Assembly: GCF_011799805.1 (NCBI RefSeq)
Contig: NZ_WXUB01000001.1
Coordinates: forward strand, 1,364,001 to 1,428,000
Source: Maribellus sediminis
GTDB lineage: Bacteria > Bacteroidota > Bacteroidia > Bacteroidales > Prolixibacteraceae
DNA length: 64,000 nucleotides
Direction: 5' to 3'
The notes below the pieces were generated by a model that did not search any database, was not told the origin of the DNA, and saw only the letters and a list, made by a program, of their open reading frames with translations. How positions within the stretch are numbered: the stretch's first letter is position 1; each line of letters starts with the position of its first letter. The position numbers were made by a program, and so were the translations under genes. Below, piece by piece: positions 51,408 through 61,807 of this stretch.

Positions 51408-51654
51408 AATAGTTTTTCGAAAATCAGCAGAAAAGCAATTGCTTAAATTACCCAAAGAAACAGCAAGAAATATTCTGAAACAGATTCAATCACTTTCTGC
51501 AAATCCTGTCCCTTCCAGATCAAAGAAAATGGCAGGTTTCGATAATGTTTTTAGATTACGCTTTCGTAATTACAGGATAGTCTACCGTATTGAAAAGGAT
51601 GAATTAATAATAGAAATTATTAAGATAGGTCACCGTCAAAATATTTATAAATAA
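51391..51654 (+). CDS. RelE/ParE-family toxin
   Basis: An 87-residue basic protein with the RelE fold: NYKIVFRKSAEKQLLKLPKE (opening strand and helix), FRLRFRNYRIVYRIE, and the end IIEIIKIGHRQNIYK with the C-terminal His-Arg-x-x-x-Tyr pattern of YoeB/RelE toxins. It overlaps the antitoxin reading frame by 17 bases and is probably a ribosome-dependent mRNA interferase; a gyrase-type ParE action is less likely. An ATG 12 bases upstream is an alternative start. Confidence 0.82.
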   Translation: MGKNYKIVFRKSAEKQLLKLPKETARNILKQIQSLSANPVPSRSKKMAGFDNVFRLRFRNYRIVYRIEKDELIIEIIKIGHRQNIYK

Positions 51655-51759
51655 CTAACATTCCGGATTAATAAACGCATTGAGCGCTGTGCAATGACAA
51701 TAGTTAATCTCTGGTGATAAATATATTTTAAGGCTCGGCAAACTGTCGGGCTTGTTTCA

Positions 51760-51789
51760 TTGTTAAGCTAGTGTAATTCTGTATTTTTG
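51760..51789 (+). promoter_or_regulatory. Promoter of transglycosylase gene (TTG, 19 bases, TATTTTTG)
   Basis: TTG at 51760-51762 and TATTTTTG at 51782-51789 are spaced 19 bases apart, close to the Bacteroidota -33/-7 consensus, and lie 50 bases before the ATG at 51839. Confidence 0.6.
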
Positions 51790-51838
51790 TCCTTCTGTTT
51801 CAGGATACAGGAATATTTATTATTGACTATCAAATCAA

Positions 51839-52759
51839 ATGGCGATGAGTAAGAAAAAGGGATGGAGAGTAGCAATGACAGTGATGACCTTGTTTAATAT
51901 TGTGGCTTTGGTCATGGTTTTGAGTTCGGCAAGTCCCGATGATTCAAAGAAAAAAGAAGCCGGTGAAGCACGTTACGAAAGCGTTAGATTACCCGACAAA
52001 GTAAGTTTTGCCGGCGAAGCCATGCCGCTCGATCGTTTCTATGTGAAGGAAGCACTCGACCGTGAACTGTTGTCGAATGCCTATTTTCATTCGCAAACCA
52101 TTCGCTACATCAAAATGGCGCCGCGTTATTTTAAAATCATCGAGCCCATTCTGAAAGAAAAAGGTATTCCTGATGATTTTAAATACCTGGCAGTAGCCGA
52201 AAGCGGCCTCGATCCGCGTGCGGTTTCTCCGGCGCGTGCCGTTGGTTTCTGGCAGTTGCTCGAAGGAACCGGAAAAGATTACGGTTTGGAGATCAACAGC
52301 GAAGTGGATGAACGTTATCACGTCGAAAAAGCAACATACGTGGCATGCGATTACCTGAAAGATGCCTACGAAAAATTTGGTAGCTGGACACTAGTTGCGG
52401 CAGCATACAATCGTGGTATGACCGGTGTGAAAAAGCAAATGGACCGCCAGGAACAGGAAGATTATTACGACCTGTTGATCACGACCGAAACAGCCCGTTA
52501 TGTGTACCGGATCGTGGCGCTGAAACTGATTATGGAGAATCCCGAGAAATACCATTTTTACATTTCAGAAGCCGATAAATACCCGGTTATTCCAACTAAA
52601 AAAGTTGAAATTACCGGCTCGGTGGCCAACTTTGCCGATTATGCAAAAGAACAGGGACTGAGTTACAAACTATTTAAGGATTTTAATCCCTGGTTGCGCG
52701 AAAACACGCTCACTTACTCGGGAAAAAAAAGATACTGGGTGGAAATCCCGAAATTGTAA
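51839..52759 (+). CDS. Membrane-anchored lytic transglycosylase (SLT family)
   Basis: A 306-residue protein with an N-terminal anchor helix (about 8-30) and an SLT/MltD-like domain (about 75-230). The active-site Glu121 is intact in FKYLAVAESGLDP, followed by VGFWQLLEGTGKDYGL and VAAAYNRGMTGVKKQM, all conserved in lytic transglycosylases. It cleaves peptidoglycan glycan strands in the periplasm. No LysM domain is present. Comparison with the LysM protein at 30570, which lacks the Glu, shows the difference clearly. The gene starts at ATG 51839; an ATG two codons later is equally possible. Confidence 0.88.
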   Translation: MAMSKKKGWRVAMTVMTLFNIVALVMVLSSASPDDSKKKEAGEARYESVRLPDKVSFAGEAMPLDRFYVKEALDRELLSNAYFHSQTIRYIKMAPRYFKIIEPILKEKGIPDDFKYLAVAESGLDPRAVSPARAVGFWQLLEGTGKDYGLEINSEVDERYHVEKATYVACDYLKDAYEKFGSWTLVAAAYNRGMTGVKKQMDRQEQEDYYDLLITTETARYVYRIVALKLIMENPEKYHFYISEADKYPVIPTKKVEITGSVANFADYAKEQGLSYKLFKDFNPWLRENTLTYSGKKRYWVEIPKL

Positions 52760-52779
52760 ATTAAGTTTTATAACCCGTC

Positions 52780-52809
52780 ATGCTGTCCGCCAACTGGCGG
52801 ATTCAGCAT
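52780..52809. repeat. Hairpin upstream of UvrA gene, core CCGCCAACTGGCGG
   Basis: ATGCTG and CAGCAT arms surround the core CCGCCAACTGGCGG, inside a CCGTCATGCTG...GGAATGACG setting (52775-52850). It belongs to the group of CCGnCAnnTGnCGG palindromes seen in repeats C, D and E and may also end the transglycosylase transcript. Confidence 0.55.
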
Positions 52810-52865
52810 CTGCTAAAGGTTCCTATCCTGCAATTGAAGGACGGAATGACGTATTGCTAAGATGA

Positions 52866-55733
52866 ATGGCTAAAAAAGCAAAAACAGATATCGACGAACA
52901 ACTGGAGCTCGAATCGGAAGAAAAGATTGTGGTTCATGGTGCACGTGTTCACAATCTGAAGAACATCGATGTGGAAATTCCGCGAAACAAACTCACCGTG
53001 ATTACCGGTTTGAGTGGCAGTGGAAAATCGTCGCTGGCATTCGATACCATTTACGCTGAAGGACAACGCCGCTACATCGAAACGTTTTCGGCGTACGCGC
53101 GTTCGTTCCTCGGTAACATGGAACGCCCCGATGTGGACAAGATCACCGGATTAAGCCCAGTAATCTCGATCGAGCAAAAAGTGACCACCCGCAATCCAAG
53201 ATCGACTGTTGGAACGGTAACCGAGATCTACGATTTTCTGCGTTTGCTGTATGCTCGCGCCGGCGAAGCTTATTCGTACAATACGGGCGAAAAAATGGTG
53301 AAGTACACCGAGGAAAAGATCATCCAACTCATAAAGTCTGATTTCGCAGGAAAACGCATCAATATTCTGGCTCCGGTGGTAAAAGGCCGGAAAGGACATT
53401 ACCGCGAGTTGTTCGAGTCGATTTTAAGGAAAGGATTTCTGACTGCCCGTGTTGATGGCGAACTCACCGAACTGAGGCATAATTTTAAGGTCGATCGTTA
53501 TAAAAACCACTTTATCGAAATCCTGATCGATAAGCTGATTGTGGATGAAGCCGATACAAAGCGTTTGAAAGAAAGTGTGCAAACGGCACTGAAACACGGC
53601 CACGGGATATTGATGATCCTCGATCACGACACTCAGATAGCCAAGTATTACAGCCGTTTGTTGATGTGCCCTACCACCGGGATCTCCTACAATGAACCGG
53701 CACCACATAATTTTTCGTTTAACTCGCCACAAGGAGCCTGCCCGAAATGCAACGGGTTGGGGCGCATCACCGAGATTGACATGGACAAGGTGATCCCCGA
53801 TAGAAACCTGAGCATTGGCAAAGGGGCGATCGCTCCGCTCGGACCTTTTAAAAATTCGCTTATTTTCTGGCAGATCGAAGCACTGGGCGAGAAATACGAT
53901 TTCGATTTGAAAACGCCAGTTAAAGAAATTTCTGAAGAAGGAATCGACGCGGTGCTGTTTGGAAGTAACGAACGCATACAGCTAAAAAATACACCGCTGG
54001 GCAGCAGCATGAATTACATGATGAGCTACGATGGTGTTATCAAATACATCGATAATCAGCGTGAAGAAAGTACGTCGAAAAAGGCACAAAAGTGGGCCAA
54101 CCAGTTTGTAAAGAAAATTGAGTGTCCCGAGTGCCACGGCATGCGTCTGAAAAAGGAATCGCTGCATTTTAAAATCGACGATAAAAACATCTCCGAACTC
54201 TCGAAACTCGATCTCGATGAGCTGGGTGTCTGGCTCGATGGTCTGGAAGAACGGATCACCGAACGTCAGCGCATTATTGGTGCCGAAGTGATCAAAGAAA
54301 TTCGCGACCGCCTGGGTTTTATGCTGGGTGTTGGACTGAATTACCTCGCACTCGACCGAACGGCTCAAAGTCTTTCGGGTGGGGAGTCGCAGCGTATCAG
54401 GCTGGCTACTCAAATCGGTTCGCAGCTGGTGAATGTGCTGTATATTCTTGACGAGCCAAGTATTGGCCTTCATCACCGCGATAACCTGAAACTGATTCAG
54501 GCGCTCGAGCAGCTTCGCGATTCAGGGAACTCGGTGGTTGTGGTGGAACACGATAAAGATACCATGCTGCACGCCGATCACCTGATCGACATGGGGCCAC
54601 ACGCCGGCCGTCATGGAGGAGAGGTGGTTTTTGAAGGCAAGCCGGAAGATGTACTTAAAGCCAAAACACTCACTTCCGACTACCTGAACGAACGCAAAAC
54701 GATTGAAATTCCGAAGGTACGCCGAAACGGAAAATCAGACATTCTAAAAATTAGTGGCTGCTCGGGTAATAACCTGCAGAATGTGACCATCGAAATTCCC
54801 TTAGGCAAGTTTATTTGCGTGACGGGTGTTTCGGGAAGTGGAAAATCAACCCTGATAAACGAAACGCTGCAACCCATTTTAAGCCAGTATTTTTACAAAT
54901 CGGTGAAGGATCCGCTGCCTTACAAAAAGGTGGAAGGATTGAAACTTGTTGATAAAGTGATCCGTGTTGATCAGTCGCCGATCGGCCGCACACCGCGTTC
55001 AAATCCGGTGACGTATACCAATGTTTTTTCCGATATCCGAAACCTGTTCTCGCAATTGCCTGAGGCAAAAATACGGGGCTACAAACCCGGTCGTTTTTCG
55101 TTTAACGTAAAAGGTGGCCGTTGCGAAGAATGCCAGGGTGGGGGACTCAAACTCATTGAAATGAATTTTCTGCCCGATGTGTATGTGCATTGCGACAAAT
55201 GCGACGGGAAACGCTACAACCGCGAAACGCTGGAGGTGCGTTACAAAGGAAAATCGATCAGCGATGTGCTGGATATGACCATCAACCAGGGCGTGGAATT
55301 TTTTGAAAATATCCCGTCGATTGCCGTTAAACTCGAGACGCTTAAAGACGTGGGACTGGGTTATATAACGCTGGGTCAGTCAGCCACAACACTGTCGGGA
55401 GGAGAGGCACAACGCGTAAAATTGGCCTCAGAGCTGGCCAAACGCGATACCGGCCAAACACTTTACATTCTCGATGAACCGACTACCGGTCTGCATTTCG
55501 AAGACATTCGTGTGTTGCTCGAAGTCCTCAATAAACTCGTTGACAAAGGGAATACCGTAATTGTGATCGAGCATAATCTGGATGTGATTAAAGTAGCCGA
55601 CCACATCATCGATTTGGGCCCCGAAGGCGGAAAGCATGGCGGCAAAATTCTTTGCAGCGGTACTCCTGAAGAGGTGGCGCTGAATAAAAAGTCGTACACC
55701 GCAAAATTTCTGAAAGCAGAGTTGGGATTATAA
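52866..55733 (+). CDS. uvrA: Excinuclease ABC subunit A
   Basis: The 955-residue protein has two ABC ATPase halves. The first has Walker [15 protein letters not shown] and the UvrA-specific [16 protein letters not shown], the second [13 protein letters not shown]. Two signature motifs, [12 protein letters not shown] and [12 protein letters not shown], and Walker B motifs ([20 protein letters not shown]) are present. Zinc-binding sequences [17 protein letters not shown] and CEECQGGG with CDKCDGKRY are intact. It detects bulky DNA lesions with UvrB in nucleotide excision repair. Length is normal (about 940-960). A hairpin repeat lies just upstream and no regulatory box of SOS type was seen. Confidence 0.97.
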   Translation: MAKKAKTDIDEQLELESEEKIVVHGARVHNLKNIDVEIPRNKLTVITGLSGSGKSSLAFDTIYAEGQRRYIETFSAYARSFLGNMERPDVDKITGLSPVISIEQKVTTRNPRSTVGTVTEIYDFLRLLYARAGEAYSYNTGEKMVKYTEEKIIQLIKSDFAGKRINILAPVVKGRKGHYRELFESILRKGFLTARVDGELTELRHNFKVDRYKNHFIEILIDKLIVDEADTKRLKESVQTALKHGHGILMILDHDTQIAKYYSRLLMCPTTGISYNEPAPHNFSFNSPQGACPKCNGLGRITEIDMDKVIPDRNLSIGKGAIAPLGPFKNSLIFWQIEALGEKYDFDLKTPVKEISEEGIDAVLFGSNERIQLKNTPLGSSMNYMMSYDGVIKYIDNQREESTSKKAQKWANQFVKKIECPECHGMRLKKESLHFKIDDKNISELSKLDLDELGVWLDGLEERITERQRIIGAEVIKEIRDRLGFMLGVGLNYLALDRTAQSLSGGESQRIRLATQIGSQLVNVLYILDEPSIGLHHRDNLKLIQALEQLRDSGNSVVVVEHDKDTMLHADHLIDMGPHAGRHGGEVVFEGKPEDVLKAKTLTSDYLNERKTIEIPKVRRNGKSDILKISGCSGNNLQNVTIEIPLGKFICVTGVSGSGKSTLINETLQPILSQYFYKSVKDPLPYKKVEGLKLVDKVIRVDQSPIGRTPRSNPVTYTNVFSDIRNLFSQLPEAKIRGYKPGRFSFNVKGGRCEECQGGGLKLIEMNFLPDVYVHCDKCDGKRYNRETLEVRYKGKSISDVLDMTINQGVEFFENIPSIAVKLETLKDVGLGYITLGQSATTLSGGEAQRVKLASELAKRDTGQTLYILDEPTTGLHFEDIRVLLEVLNKLVDKGNTVIVIEHNLDVIKVADHIIDLGPEGGKHGGKILCSGTPEEVALNKKSYTAKFLKAELGL

Positions 55734-55788
55734 AATTAGAAATTGAACTGTGTTGTAATGTAGTAGTCGAATATCGGCATCTGCGTCA

Positions 55789-57108
55789 TTAGTTCCACTT
55801 TGGATGCTTCTTAAGCTCGTTTTCCAAAGCCGCTTTTATAGTCAGTTCTTCAGGTTTTAGTGAATCTGAAGTTAAGGGATATTTCTCCAGTTTATCATTC
55901 GTTAGCTTGAAAAATGTACTGTTCTGGTACAATTTGTAATCCAGCGTTCGAACAAATTGATTCCGGTATTGATTTACATTTTTTCCCCATCGAGGATCGT
56001 AATGAACAAAGGCAGTTTCCCGGGGCTTGTATTCGCCACCAACCAGCAAGGGATAAAAACTCTTTCCGTCGTTTTCCTTGCCTTCAATGCCTGCCAGTTC
56101 GGCGAGTGTCGGGAAGAAGTCGCTAAACTCAATAAGATCTTCGTAAACACTGCTTTCCTTTATTTGCCCGGGCCACGAAACAATTAAAGGTACGTGCGTG
56201 CCGGCATCGATGGTATTTCCTTTGGCTCCCTGAATAGGCGTACCCGCACGCATTTTGGAAGTGATAGTTGGATGCGTGCCGTTATCGCCGGTGAAAATTA
56301 CCAACGTGTTTTCATCCAGGTTCAGTTCTTTTAATTTATCCATGATTTTACCGACAATTTTATCGGTGTAAGCCACCATGTCCTTAAAATAGGCGGTATC
56401 GTTTTTATAGCGGTTTTCTTTAACAACCCAGTCTTTTGAATCGGGTGTTGGAACAAAAGGATCGTGCACCAGTACCATAGGATAGTAAACAAAGAAGGGC
56501 TGATCTTTTTTACGTTCGATAAAATCCAGTATGTAGTCCGCAAAAATATTCGGGCCATAGATGTCGGCATTTCTTTCCAGCGCCATCCCGTTCTGTTCGA
56601 TCATCGGATCGGCATAACGTTCGCCTTCGCTTCTGTCTTTGGTAAGTTGCCACAGGCAATATTCATCAAATCCGAATTTATTGGGGCGGGTGTTGTCGTT
56701 CCAATCCGCAATCTGATCTTTATACGACAGCCCGTTCAGTTGCCATTTGCCGGCAATACAGGTGGCGTAGCCTGCATCTTGCATCACATTTCCGAAGGTA
56801 TATTCCGAAAGGTTTAGATGGCCGAAATAATCATAGTTACGGTAGTTGTATTTCCCGGTCATTATTTTCACCCGCGAAGGCGTGCACAAAGGCTGAGAAA
56901 CACAGTTCTCGAAACGTATGCCTTCCGATGCCAGCTGATCGATGCGTGGTGTTTGATACGAGGCGGAACCGTAAGCTCCCACACATTCGTAGCCCATGTC
57001 ATCGGCCATGATCAGTATCACATTTGGCATTTTTTTATCCGTGCTCGTAGTGCACGAAAGCAGAAAAAGTACAAATGATAAGAGGGATATTTTAAAAACG
57101 AATTTCAT
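55789..57108 (-). CDS. Sulfatase (FGly-type, S1 family) lipoprotein, second copy
   Basis: A 439-residue sulfatase with lipoprotein signal (LFLLSCTTS, Cys19). Metal-binding NVILIMADDMGYE, the formylglycine motif CTPSR (Cys75) followed by VKIMTGKYNYRNY, and TGDNGTHPT are present. It is shorter than the first sulfatase and differs from it in sequence (CTPSR versus CAPSR and a tyrosine-rich loop), so a different sulfated glycan or position is likely. It stands alone and converges with uvrA. The ATG at 57108 was preferred over 57117. Confidence 0.92.
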   Translation of the reverse strand: MKFVFKISLLSFVLFLLSCTTSTDKKMPNVILIMADDMGYECVGAYGSASYQTPRIDQLASEGIRFENCVSQPLCTPSRVKIMTGKYNYRNYDYFGHLNLSEYTFGNVMQDAGYATCIAGKWQLNGLSYKDQIADWNDNTRPNKFGFDEYCLWQLTKDRSEGERYADPMIEQNGMALERNADIYGPNIFADYILDFIERKKDQPFFVYYPMVLVHDPFVPTPDSKDWVVKENRYKNDTAYFKDMVAYTDKIVGKIMDKLKELNLDENTLVIFTGDNGTHPTITSKMRAGTPIQGAKGNTIDAGTHVPLIVSWPGQIKESSVYEDLIEFSDFFPTLAELAGIEGKENDGKSFYPLLVGGEYKPRETAFVHYDPRWGKNVNQYRNQFVRTLDYKLYQNSTFFKLTNDKLEKYPLTSDSLKPEELTIKAALENELKKHPKWN

Positions 57109-57318
57109 AACATTCATTGATCTGCAATAAATAAAATGTTTTGCAAGATACTATCATCTGCTTTTCCGTCCACTTTTATATTCAAGTTTTTTAGCCCGGT
57201 CGCTTTAAGTGCACCTGGACTGTATTTCGATATTATGGTTTTATTATAGCATAATTACTGGTAGCCTATTCTAATGTTCTTTTGTCATTTTAATAGTAAC
57301 GATATTTATGAGTTTGGG

Positions 57319-60204
57319 TTAATTTTCAAATTCCAACTGACCTATTTGTCTGGTTTCTTTATTGTCTGCGAGTTGCACTGTAATGTGTTTGGCTTCTTGC
57401 TGCTCTGTTCCATAGTTGGTAAATAAAGTAGCATAAATAGTAACGGGGCCGGTAATTGTTTGTCTTGCCTCACTGAAATAGTTCACATACACTGTATAAG
57501 TGCCACGTTTTGCCTCTTTCAACGAATATTCTTCCGGACCGTATCCTCGTGTGAAATCTGAGCTTATTTTTCCTCCGATTTTGGTTTGGGTATGCTCGTA
57601 ATAGCATTTCTCCCCATTCGGATCAATAACCCATAAATCGATATCATTTTCGTTGCTACTCCAATCTATTGTTATTCTGATATCCAGAGGCATTGGAACA
57701 ATATACTCAGGATTAACAGATTTAATGTCCAGATCAGTTTTGTGCAACAGAATCAGATTATTGAATTCGTTAAGAACAACATCTTTTATTTCTTCAAAAC
57801 GATTCCAATCACTATCTAAAATGTATAAATATGTATCCAAAGCCTTTTGGAATTGCTTGTTTGCGGCAAAGGCCAAAGCTAAATCCCGAAACGATTGAGG
57901 TTCCTCAGGACGAAGCCTTTTTATTTCTTCGTAAATTTCAATTGCAGTTGAATATTCTCCTTCGTGCATCAGGCGTTTTGCCACCACTTTTAACAGCTCA
58001 GGATTCTCGAGATCCAGTTCTAGGGTATTTGATAGAATCCGAACTGCCTTATCATTCATTTTCTTTTCAAACAGAAAGTCAGCAACTTGTATGTAGAATG
58101 ACGGACGGTTTCTGTTTTCCTCTTTAAAAACATAATAGAGCGAATCAATAGCAGTGTCAGAAGCATCACGCAATACGTTCATGTACGGTGCATCGGGCAA
58201 CCAAGCCTGAACCTTTATTTCAGGTTTAGAAATTGTTTTTAATGCAGGTGAGTCATCAACTTCCGATTCTTCTGCCAATTCAAGATCATCATTAATCATC
58301 ATTAATGCATCTACATCTCTGACCGGAGGTGGTGGAGGAGGAGGTGGATTTGATCCTTCCTCCCTTGTAATTGGTATAACTTCATCTGCTTCAGAAATGG
58401 AGAACAGTACATCGGCATTTTCGCCTGATTGTGTGTTGTTTTTGGTTGAGGTTGGTATTGGATTTACATACCAGGACTGAAGTCTTTCGATTCGCTCCAA
58501 ATTTCTTTTATGAATTACTTTAGGAGATACCTCTTTTTCTTTCACAAAAGTTGCCAATACTTTGTTGTATTCGTCCTTTAATTCTTCAGGCGGACTAATA
58601 TTGTATTGAACATAGTCTTCTACCCGGTCGAGAACAATAAAGGCTGTATTTGGGGTGACGATATTGAATTTACTGCCAAGCTGTAATATTTCTTTTTCGT
58701 TTCTTTTGTAATTCATTTCCAGGGCTGCTATCTTCTTCCCGGCCCAAATTCTGGAAATAGCAGTGTTTGAAATTTTGCTTATTTCAAAAGTCTGAGTTTT
58801 TGTAATTGTTCCGCTATTTCCATAATTAACATCCAATACTGCCTTCTCTCCGGTTAAAATGCCTGCAAGCTCGAAGTATCCGTTTATGCGGGTAGGAGTA
58901 TTGGGAAAGACTTCTTTCAGTTTAGAATTGTTGTAATTACACGACAAAAATTTCTCTTCGGTATGCAACATCATTTGCAATGCTTCATCCACTGATGTAA
59001 AGTTTAAATCAATGAATTCTCCATCAGTCACGCTTGCAACTCTTTTTAAAAATGAATAATTGCTTCCTATACTTGACGAGATGGAATAAACCGGAATAGC
59101 AGAAGTTTCAAATTGATCTTCCCCAATTGTATTTATTGCATCTGAAAACAGGAGGATTTCGTCGCAATTTTTGTCCGGTTTAATTTTGTCTAAGCAAGTA
59201 GCTCCATCGTTTTTTAGCTGTTTGATATAATTAATCAGTTCGCCAGGATCTTGTTTAATACTAAAAATTTTAGGAGAGCCTAACCTTTGATTAAAAGTAA
59301 TAAGGGTAACCTCTTTATTACCTTTTAGTGCAAGCAGGTAATTTTTCAGTAAAACCAATTCTTTGTCTATATCCCGATTGAATGCAGAGAATGAATTGTC
59401 CCAGTATATTGTGATTTTCCCGGGCACTTCTTTTTCAGCAGAGCTTAGTTCTGGCGTTTTTATGATCAGGTAGAAATATGTTTGACCGTCCACCTCACAA
59501 GTAAACAGTTGATGATTCGATTTGGAAAATCTTGGAATTGTAAACTTCAATGGAGAATTGGATGAGAAGTTTTGTCTTACGAGGTTTAAACAATAGGCGT
59601 CATCCGTATTGTCAAATTTAATGTTTTCAAAGTTGGTTGAAATGTGCTTGTCTTCAGATTGACTCTTAACCACTTTTACATCGAGCTTAAATTCACCGAT
59701 GTTTTTGGATGTCTTCAATGGCAGCGAATAATACAAATTATCATCATCTCCGCGAAGTGTTTCAGATATTGCCAAAACAACTCTTTTTGTCCCATTTCCC
59801 GGAATTGGAAAAATTCGTGTTTTAAAGAAATTTCCTTTGGTGATATTCGCAATTCCGGGATCAATATTTTGTCTGATGACAGCTTCAAAAGTTTGCCGTG
59901 CTTTTATTTTTTCCACGATAGCACCTTCTCTTAATTTACCATTAACCTCCAAGGCATACCTGCAGATTTCCTGACCATCGGCAAGTGGCAACGATAACTC
60001 ACCTTCCAGGTTCCGATTAAACGGATTATAAAAGATAATGTCGAAAGTTGTTGTTGAAATATTTCCAACAACATCTACATTTACCTTAAGTTGGGATATC
60101 TCAAGGTCTTGTTTTTTTTCTGCATTTTGAATGCTGAGTGAAGGAATCTGGCCAAAAGTCAATTGGCAAATAATAAGTCCTAGAATTGTTGTTAGTGTTT
60201 TCAT
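57319..60204 (-). CDS. VIT and VWA domain protein with TPR and DUF2135 C-terminus
   Basis: The 961-residue secreted protein has a signal peptide (MKTLTTILGLIICQLTFG) and a VIT domain (about 28-150, with NISTTTFDIIFYNPFNRNLEG and KARQTFEAVIRQNIDPG). A VWA domain (about 265-430) follows with the metal-site sequence WDNSFSAF (DxSxS). A Pro-rich linker of eight prolines (about 622-630), TPR helices (about 715-830) and a DUF2135-like beta domain (about 850-940, SSNENDIDLWVIDPNGEKCYY) follow. The arrangement resembles inter-alpha-inhibitor-like proteins used for protein contacts on the surface. No partner can be named. Confidence 0.86.
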   Translation of the reverse strand: MKTLTTILGLIICQLTFGQIPSLSIQNAEKKQDLEISQLKVNVDVVGNISTTTFDIIFYNPFNRNLEGELSLPLADGQEICRYALEVNGKLREGAIVEKIKARQTFEAVIRQNIDPGIANITKGNFFKTRIFPIPGNGTKRVVLAISETLRGDDDNLYYSLPLKTSKNIGEFKLDVKVVKSQSEDKHISTNFENIKFDNTDDAYCLNLVRQNFSSNSPLKFTIPRFSKSNHQLFTCEVDGQTYFYLIIKTPELSSAEKEVPGKITIYWDNSFSAFNRDIDKELVLLKNYLLALKGNKEVTLITFNQRLGSPKIFSIKQDPGELINYIKQLKNDGATCLDKIKPDKNCDEILLFSDAINTIGEDQFETSAIPVYSISSSIGSNYSFLKRVASVTDGEFIDLNFTSVDEALQMMLHTEEKFLSCNYNNSKLKEVFPNTPTRINGYFELAGILTGEKAVLDVNYGNSGTITKTQTFEISKISNTAISRIWAGKKIAALEMNYKRNEKEILQLGSKFNIVTPNTAFIVLDRVEDYVQYNISPPEELKDEYNKVLATFVKEKEVSPKVIHKRNLERIERLQSWYVNPIPTSTKNNTQSGENADVLFSISEADEVIPITREEGSNPPPPPPPPVRDVDALMMINDDLELAEESEVDDSPALKTISKPEIKVQAWLPDAPYMNVLRDASDTAIDSLYYVFKEENRNRPSFYIQVADFLFEKKMNDKAVRILSNTLELDLENPELLKVVAKRLMHEGEYSTAIEIYEEIKRLRPEEPQSFRDLALAFAANKQFQKALDTYLYILDSDWNRFEEIKDVVLNEFNNLILLHKTDLDIKSVNPEYIVPMPLDIRITIDWSSNENDIDLWVIDPNGEKCYYEHTQTKIGGKISSDFTRGYGPEEYSLKEAKRGTYTVYVNYFSEARQTITGPVTIYATLFTNYGTEQQEAKHITVQLADNKETRQIGQLEFEN

Positions 60205-60560
60205 ATTGGCTGGTTTTTTAGTTAATTCCCGTTAATGGAAATTTCTGTTTTTATGTTTAACCATTAACTAAAAACATACAACCAAAAATCGTTCCGATAA
60301 TTTTAACTTGTAAAATTATGTTTATATGTGCTGGTTTACAGGCGAATATTTTTTGTACTCAGCACAATTAGATTGGCAGGAGGTAGCACACTCGTTTGTA
60401 TTGTCAAATGAAATAACAAAAATACAACAGTGAATGGTATGTTGTCGTTGCGGATTGCGATTGATGTCCGTATACAGAACGAAGCTAATCATGCGGGAAT
60501 GCGGGGCTACTAACTGCATCAGACATCGCAATACTATTTAGAAAATGTAAAAGGTTACTT
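60205..60560. other. Intergenic stretch without gene
   Basis: No convincing open reading frame, repeat copy or terminator hairpin was seen. It is AT-rich near 60250-60320 and contains the promoter region of the VIT gene, but no clear TAnnTTTG box was found. Confidence 0.5.
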
Positions 60561-61025
60561 TTATTTTTTTATTTCCCATTTCGGAGTAACAGCAATTCTT
60601 TTTCCATCTTCCGTTGAATATTCCTCTAATGAGTTTTCTTTTGCCTGTATACAAATGTACACCATGTTTTCTTCTGACGTGTTGCATAAGCTTCTGATAC
60701 CATCAGGTGCAACTCTTATTACACTTCCTTCCTGAATGGGAAAACAATCATCATCTACCTGATAATAACCTGAACCTTTAAGTATGATATAAGTTTCTTC
60801 GTCGTTGTAATGTATATGGAAATATCCTAATTCTGATTTTGGCGGTATTGTTGTAAATGATATTTCTGTTCCGGTTGATTTGGTAAGGTCTTTTAAAAAA
60901 ACTTTCCCAATAATCTCTGTTTTTAGAATTGGATGAATAAGTGAATATTTTTCTACATCTTTTAATCTGCCAACATTTACCGCTGTATAATTCTTGTTTT
61001 CTGAAATCAATGCTAGTTTTTTCAT
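60561..61025 (-). CDS. Cupin-domain protein
   Basis: A 154-residue protein with one cupin barrel. Motif 1 is LGYFHIHYNDEETYIILKGSGYYQ (His, His, Glu ligands) and motif 2 follows VRVAPDGIRSLCNTS, where the usual second His is missing (APDGIRSL rather than PGxxH). The metal site may therefore be incomplete. The N-terminal 40 residues (NYTAVNVGRLKDVEKYSLIHP) form an extra beta part. No function is assigned. It is downstream of the ABC pair but 122 bases away, so cotranscription is uncertain. Confidence 0.78.
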   Translation of the reverse strand: MKKLALISENKNYTAVNVGRLKDVEKYSLIHPILKTEIIGKVFLKDLTKSTGTEISFTTIPPKSELGYFHIHYNDEETYIILKGSGYYQVDDDCFPIQEGSVIRVAPDGIRSLCNTSEENMVYICIQAKENSLEEYSTEDGKRIAVTPKWEIKK

Positions 61026-61147
61026 TTTCCTGTGCTTTATTGATTGGATAATCTTTGAATTAATTCCACTATCTCTTCTTTCTTAAAAATATTTATTTGT
61101 TTAGTTTAAAGCAGCGCTGCCTTATACCATGTCATAACAAAAGTTTT

Positions 61148-61807
61148 CTAGTTTTTATTTAAATATCCAAGTTTCATTAAGTCGTTATTGTCTTTAGTTA
61201 AATAAGTTATGCCATTCGAAATTACATAAATTTCATCGCAGGTGTCGATAATATGTTCATACAAATGGTCGGTAATGATAATGCCTTTGTTTGTTTTCTC
61301 GTGCCGGATCAACTTTTTTATTGTTTCAACATGCACCGGCATTACCTGTGAGAATGGTTCGTCAAGCATACAAAATTTTGTCTTGGAGGCGAGAATCACG
61401 TAAATCTCTACAATCCTGCTTTCTCCTCCCGAAAGCTTACCAATCTTAAAACTGTAATACTTTTTAAATTCGGGAAAGTATCCTGCGAAACGGGAAAAGT
61501 CCAATCTGAAATCGTTAAATATTCTTTTAATTGTGATGTTTCCCGGCATAAAATTAAACTGAGGCAGGTATCTTATGTTCCCGGGATTTCGATAAGCGTC
61601 GTAAATGACATTCCCATCCAGTCTAATTGATTTATTAGTTGTTTTAAGTTCGCCATATATAATGTTCATCAGGCATGTTTTGCCGGAACCATTACGCCCC
61701 AGAATTCCGGTTGCTTTCCCGGTTTCATTTTTGAGATAAACATCCTGCAGAACTCTTTTGGTATCGAATTCAAGAATTATACTGTCAACTTCCAGGGTGT
61801 GTTTCAT
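61148..61807 (-). CDS. ABC transporter ATP-binding protein
   Basis: The 219-residue protein has Walker A GRNGSGKT (37-44), the signature KLSGGESRIVEIY, Walker B FCMLDEPFSQVMPV and the H-loop IIITDHLYEH. The Q-loop region is short. It is a typical small ABC export or lipid/peptide transporter ATPase. It overlaps the upstream membrane-protein gene by 23 bases. With only a three-helix partner the complex would need dimers or another subunit encoded elsewhere, which sets it apart from usual ABC exporters. Confidence 0.88.
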   Translation of the reverse strand: MKHTLEVDSIILEFDTKRVLQDVYLKNETGKATGILGRNGSGKTCLMNIIYGELKTTNKSIRLDGNVIYDAYRNPGNIRYLPQFNFMPGNITIKRIFNDFRLDFSRFAGYFPEFKKYYSFKIGKLSGGESRIVEIYVILASKTKFCMLDEPFSQVMPVHVETIKKLIRHEKTNKGIIITDHLYEHIIDTCDEIYVISNGITYLTKDNNDLMKLGYLNKN

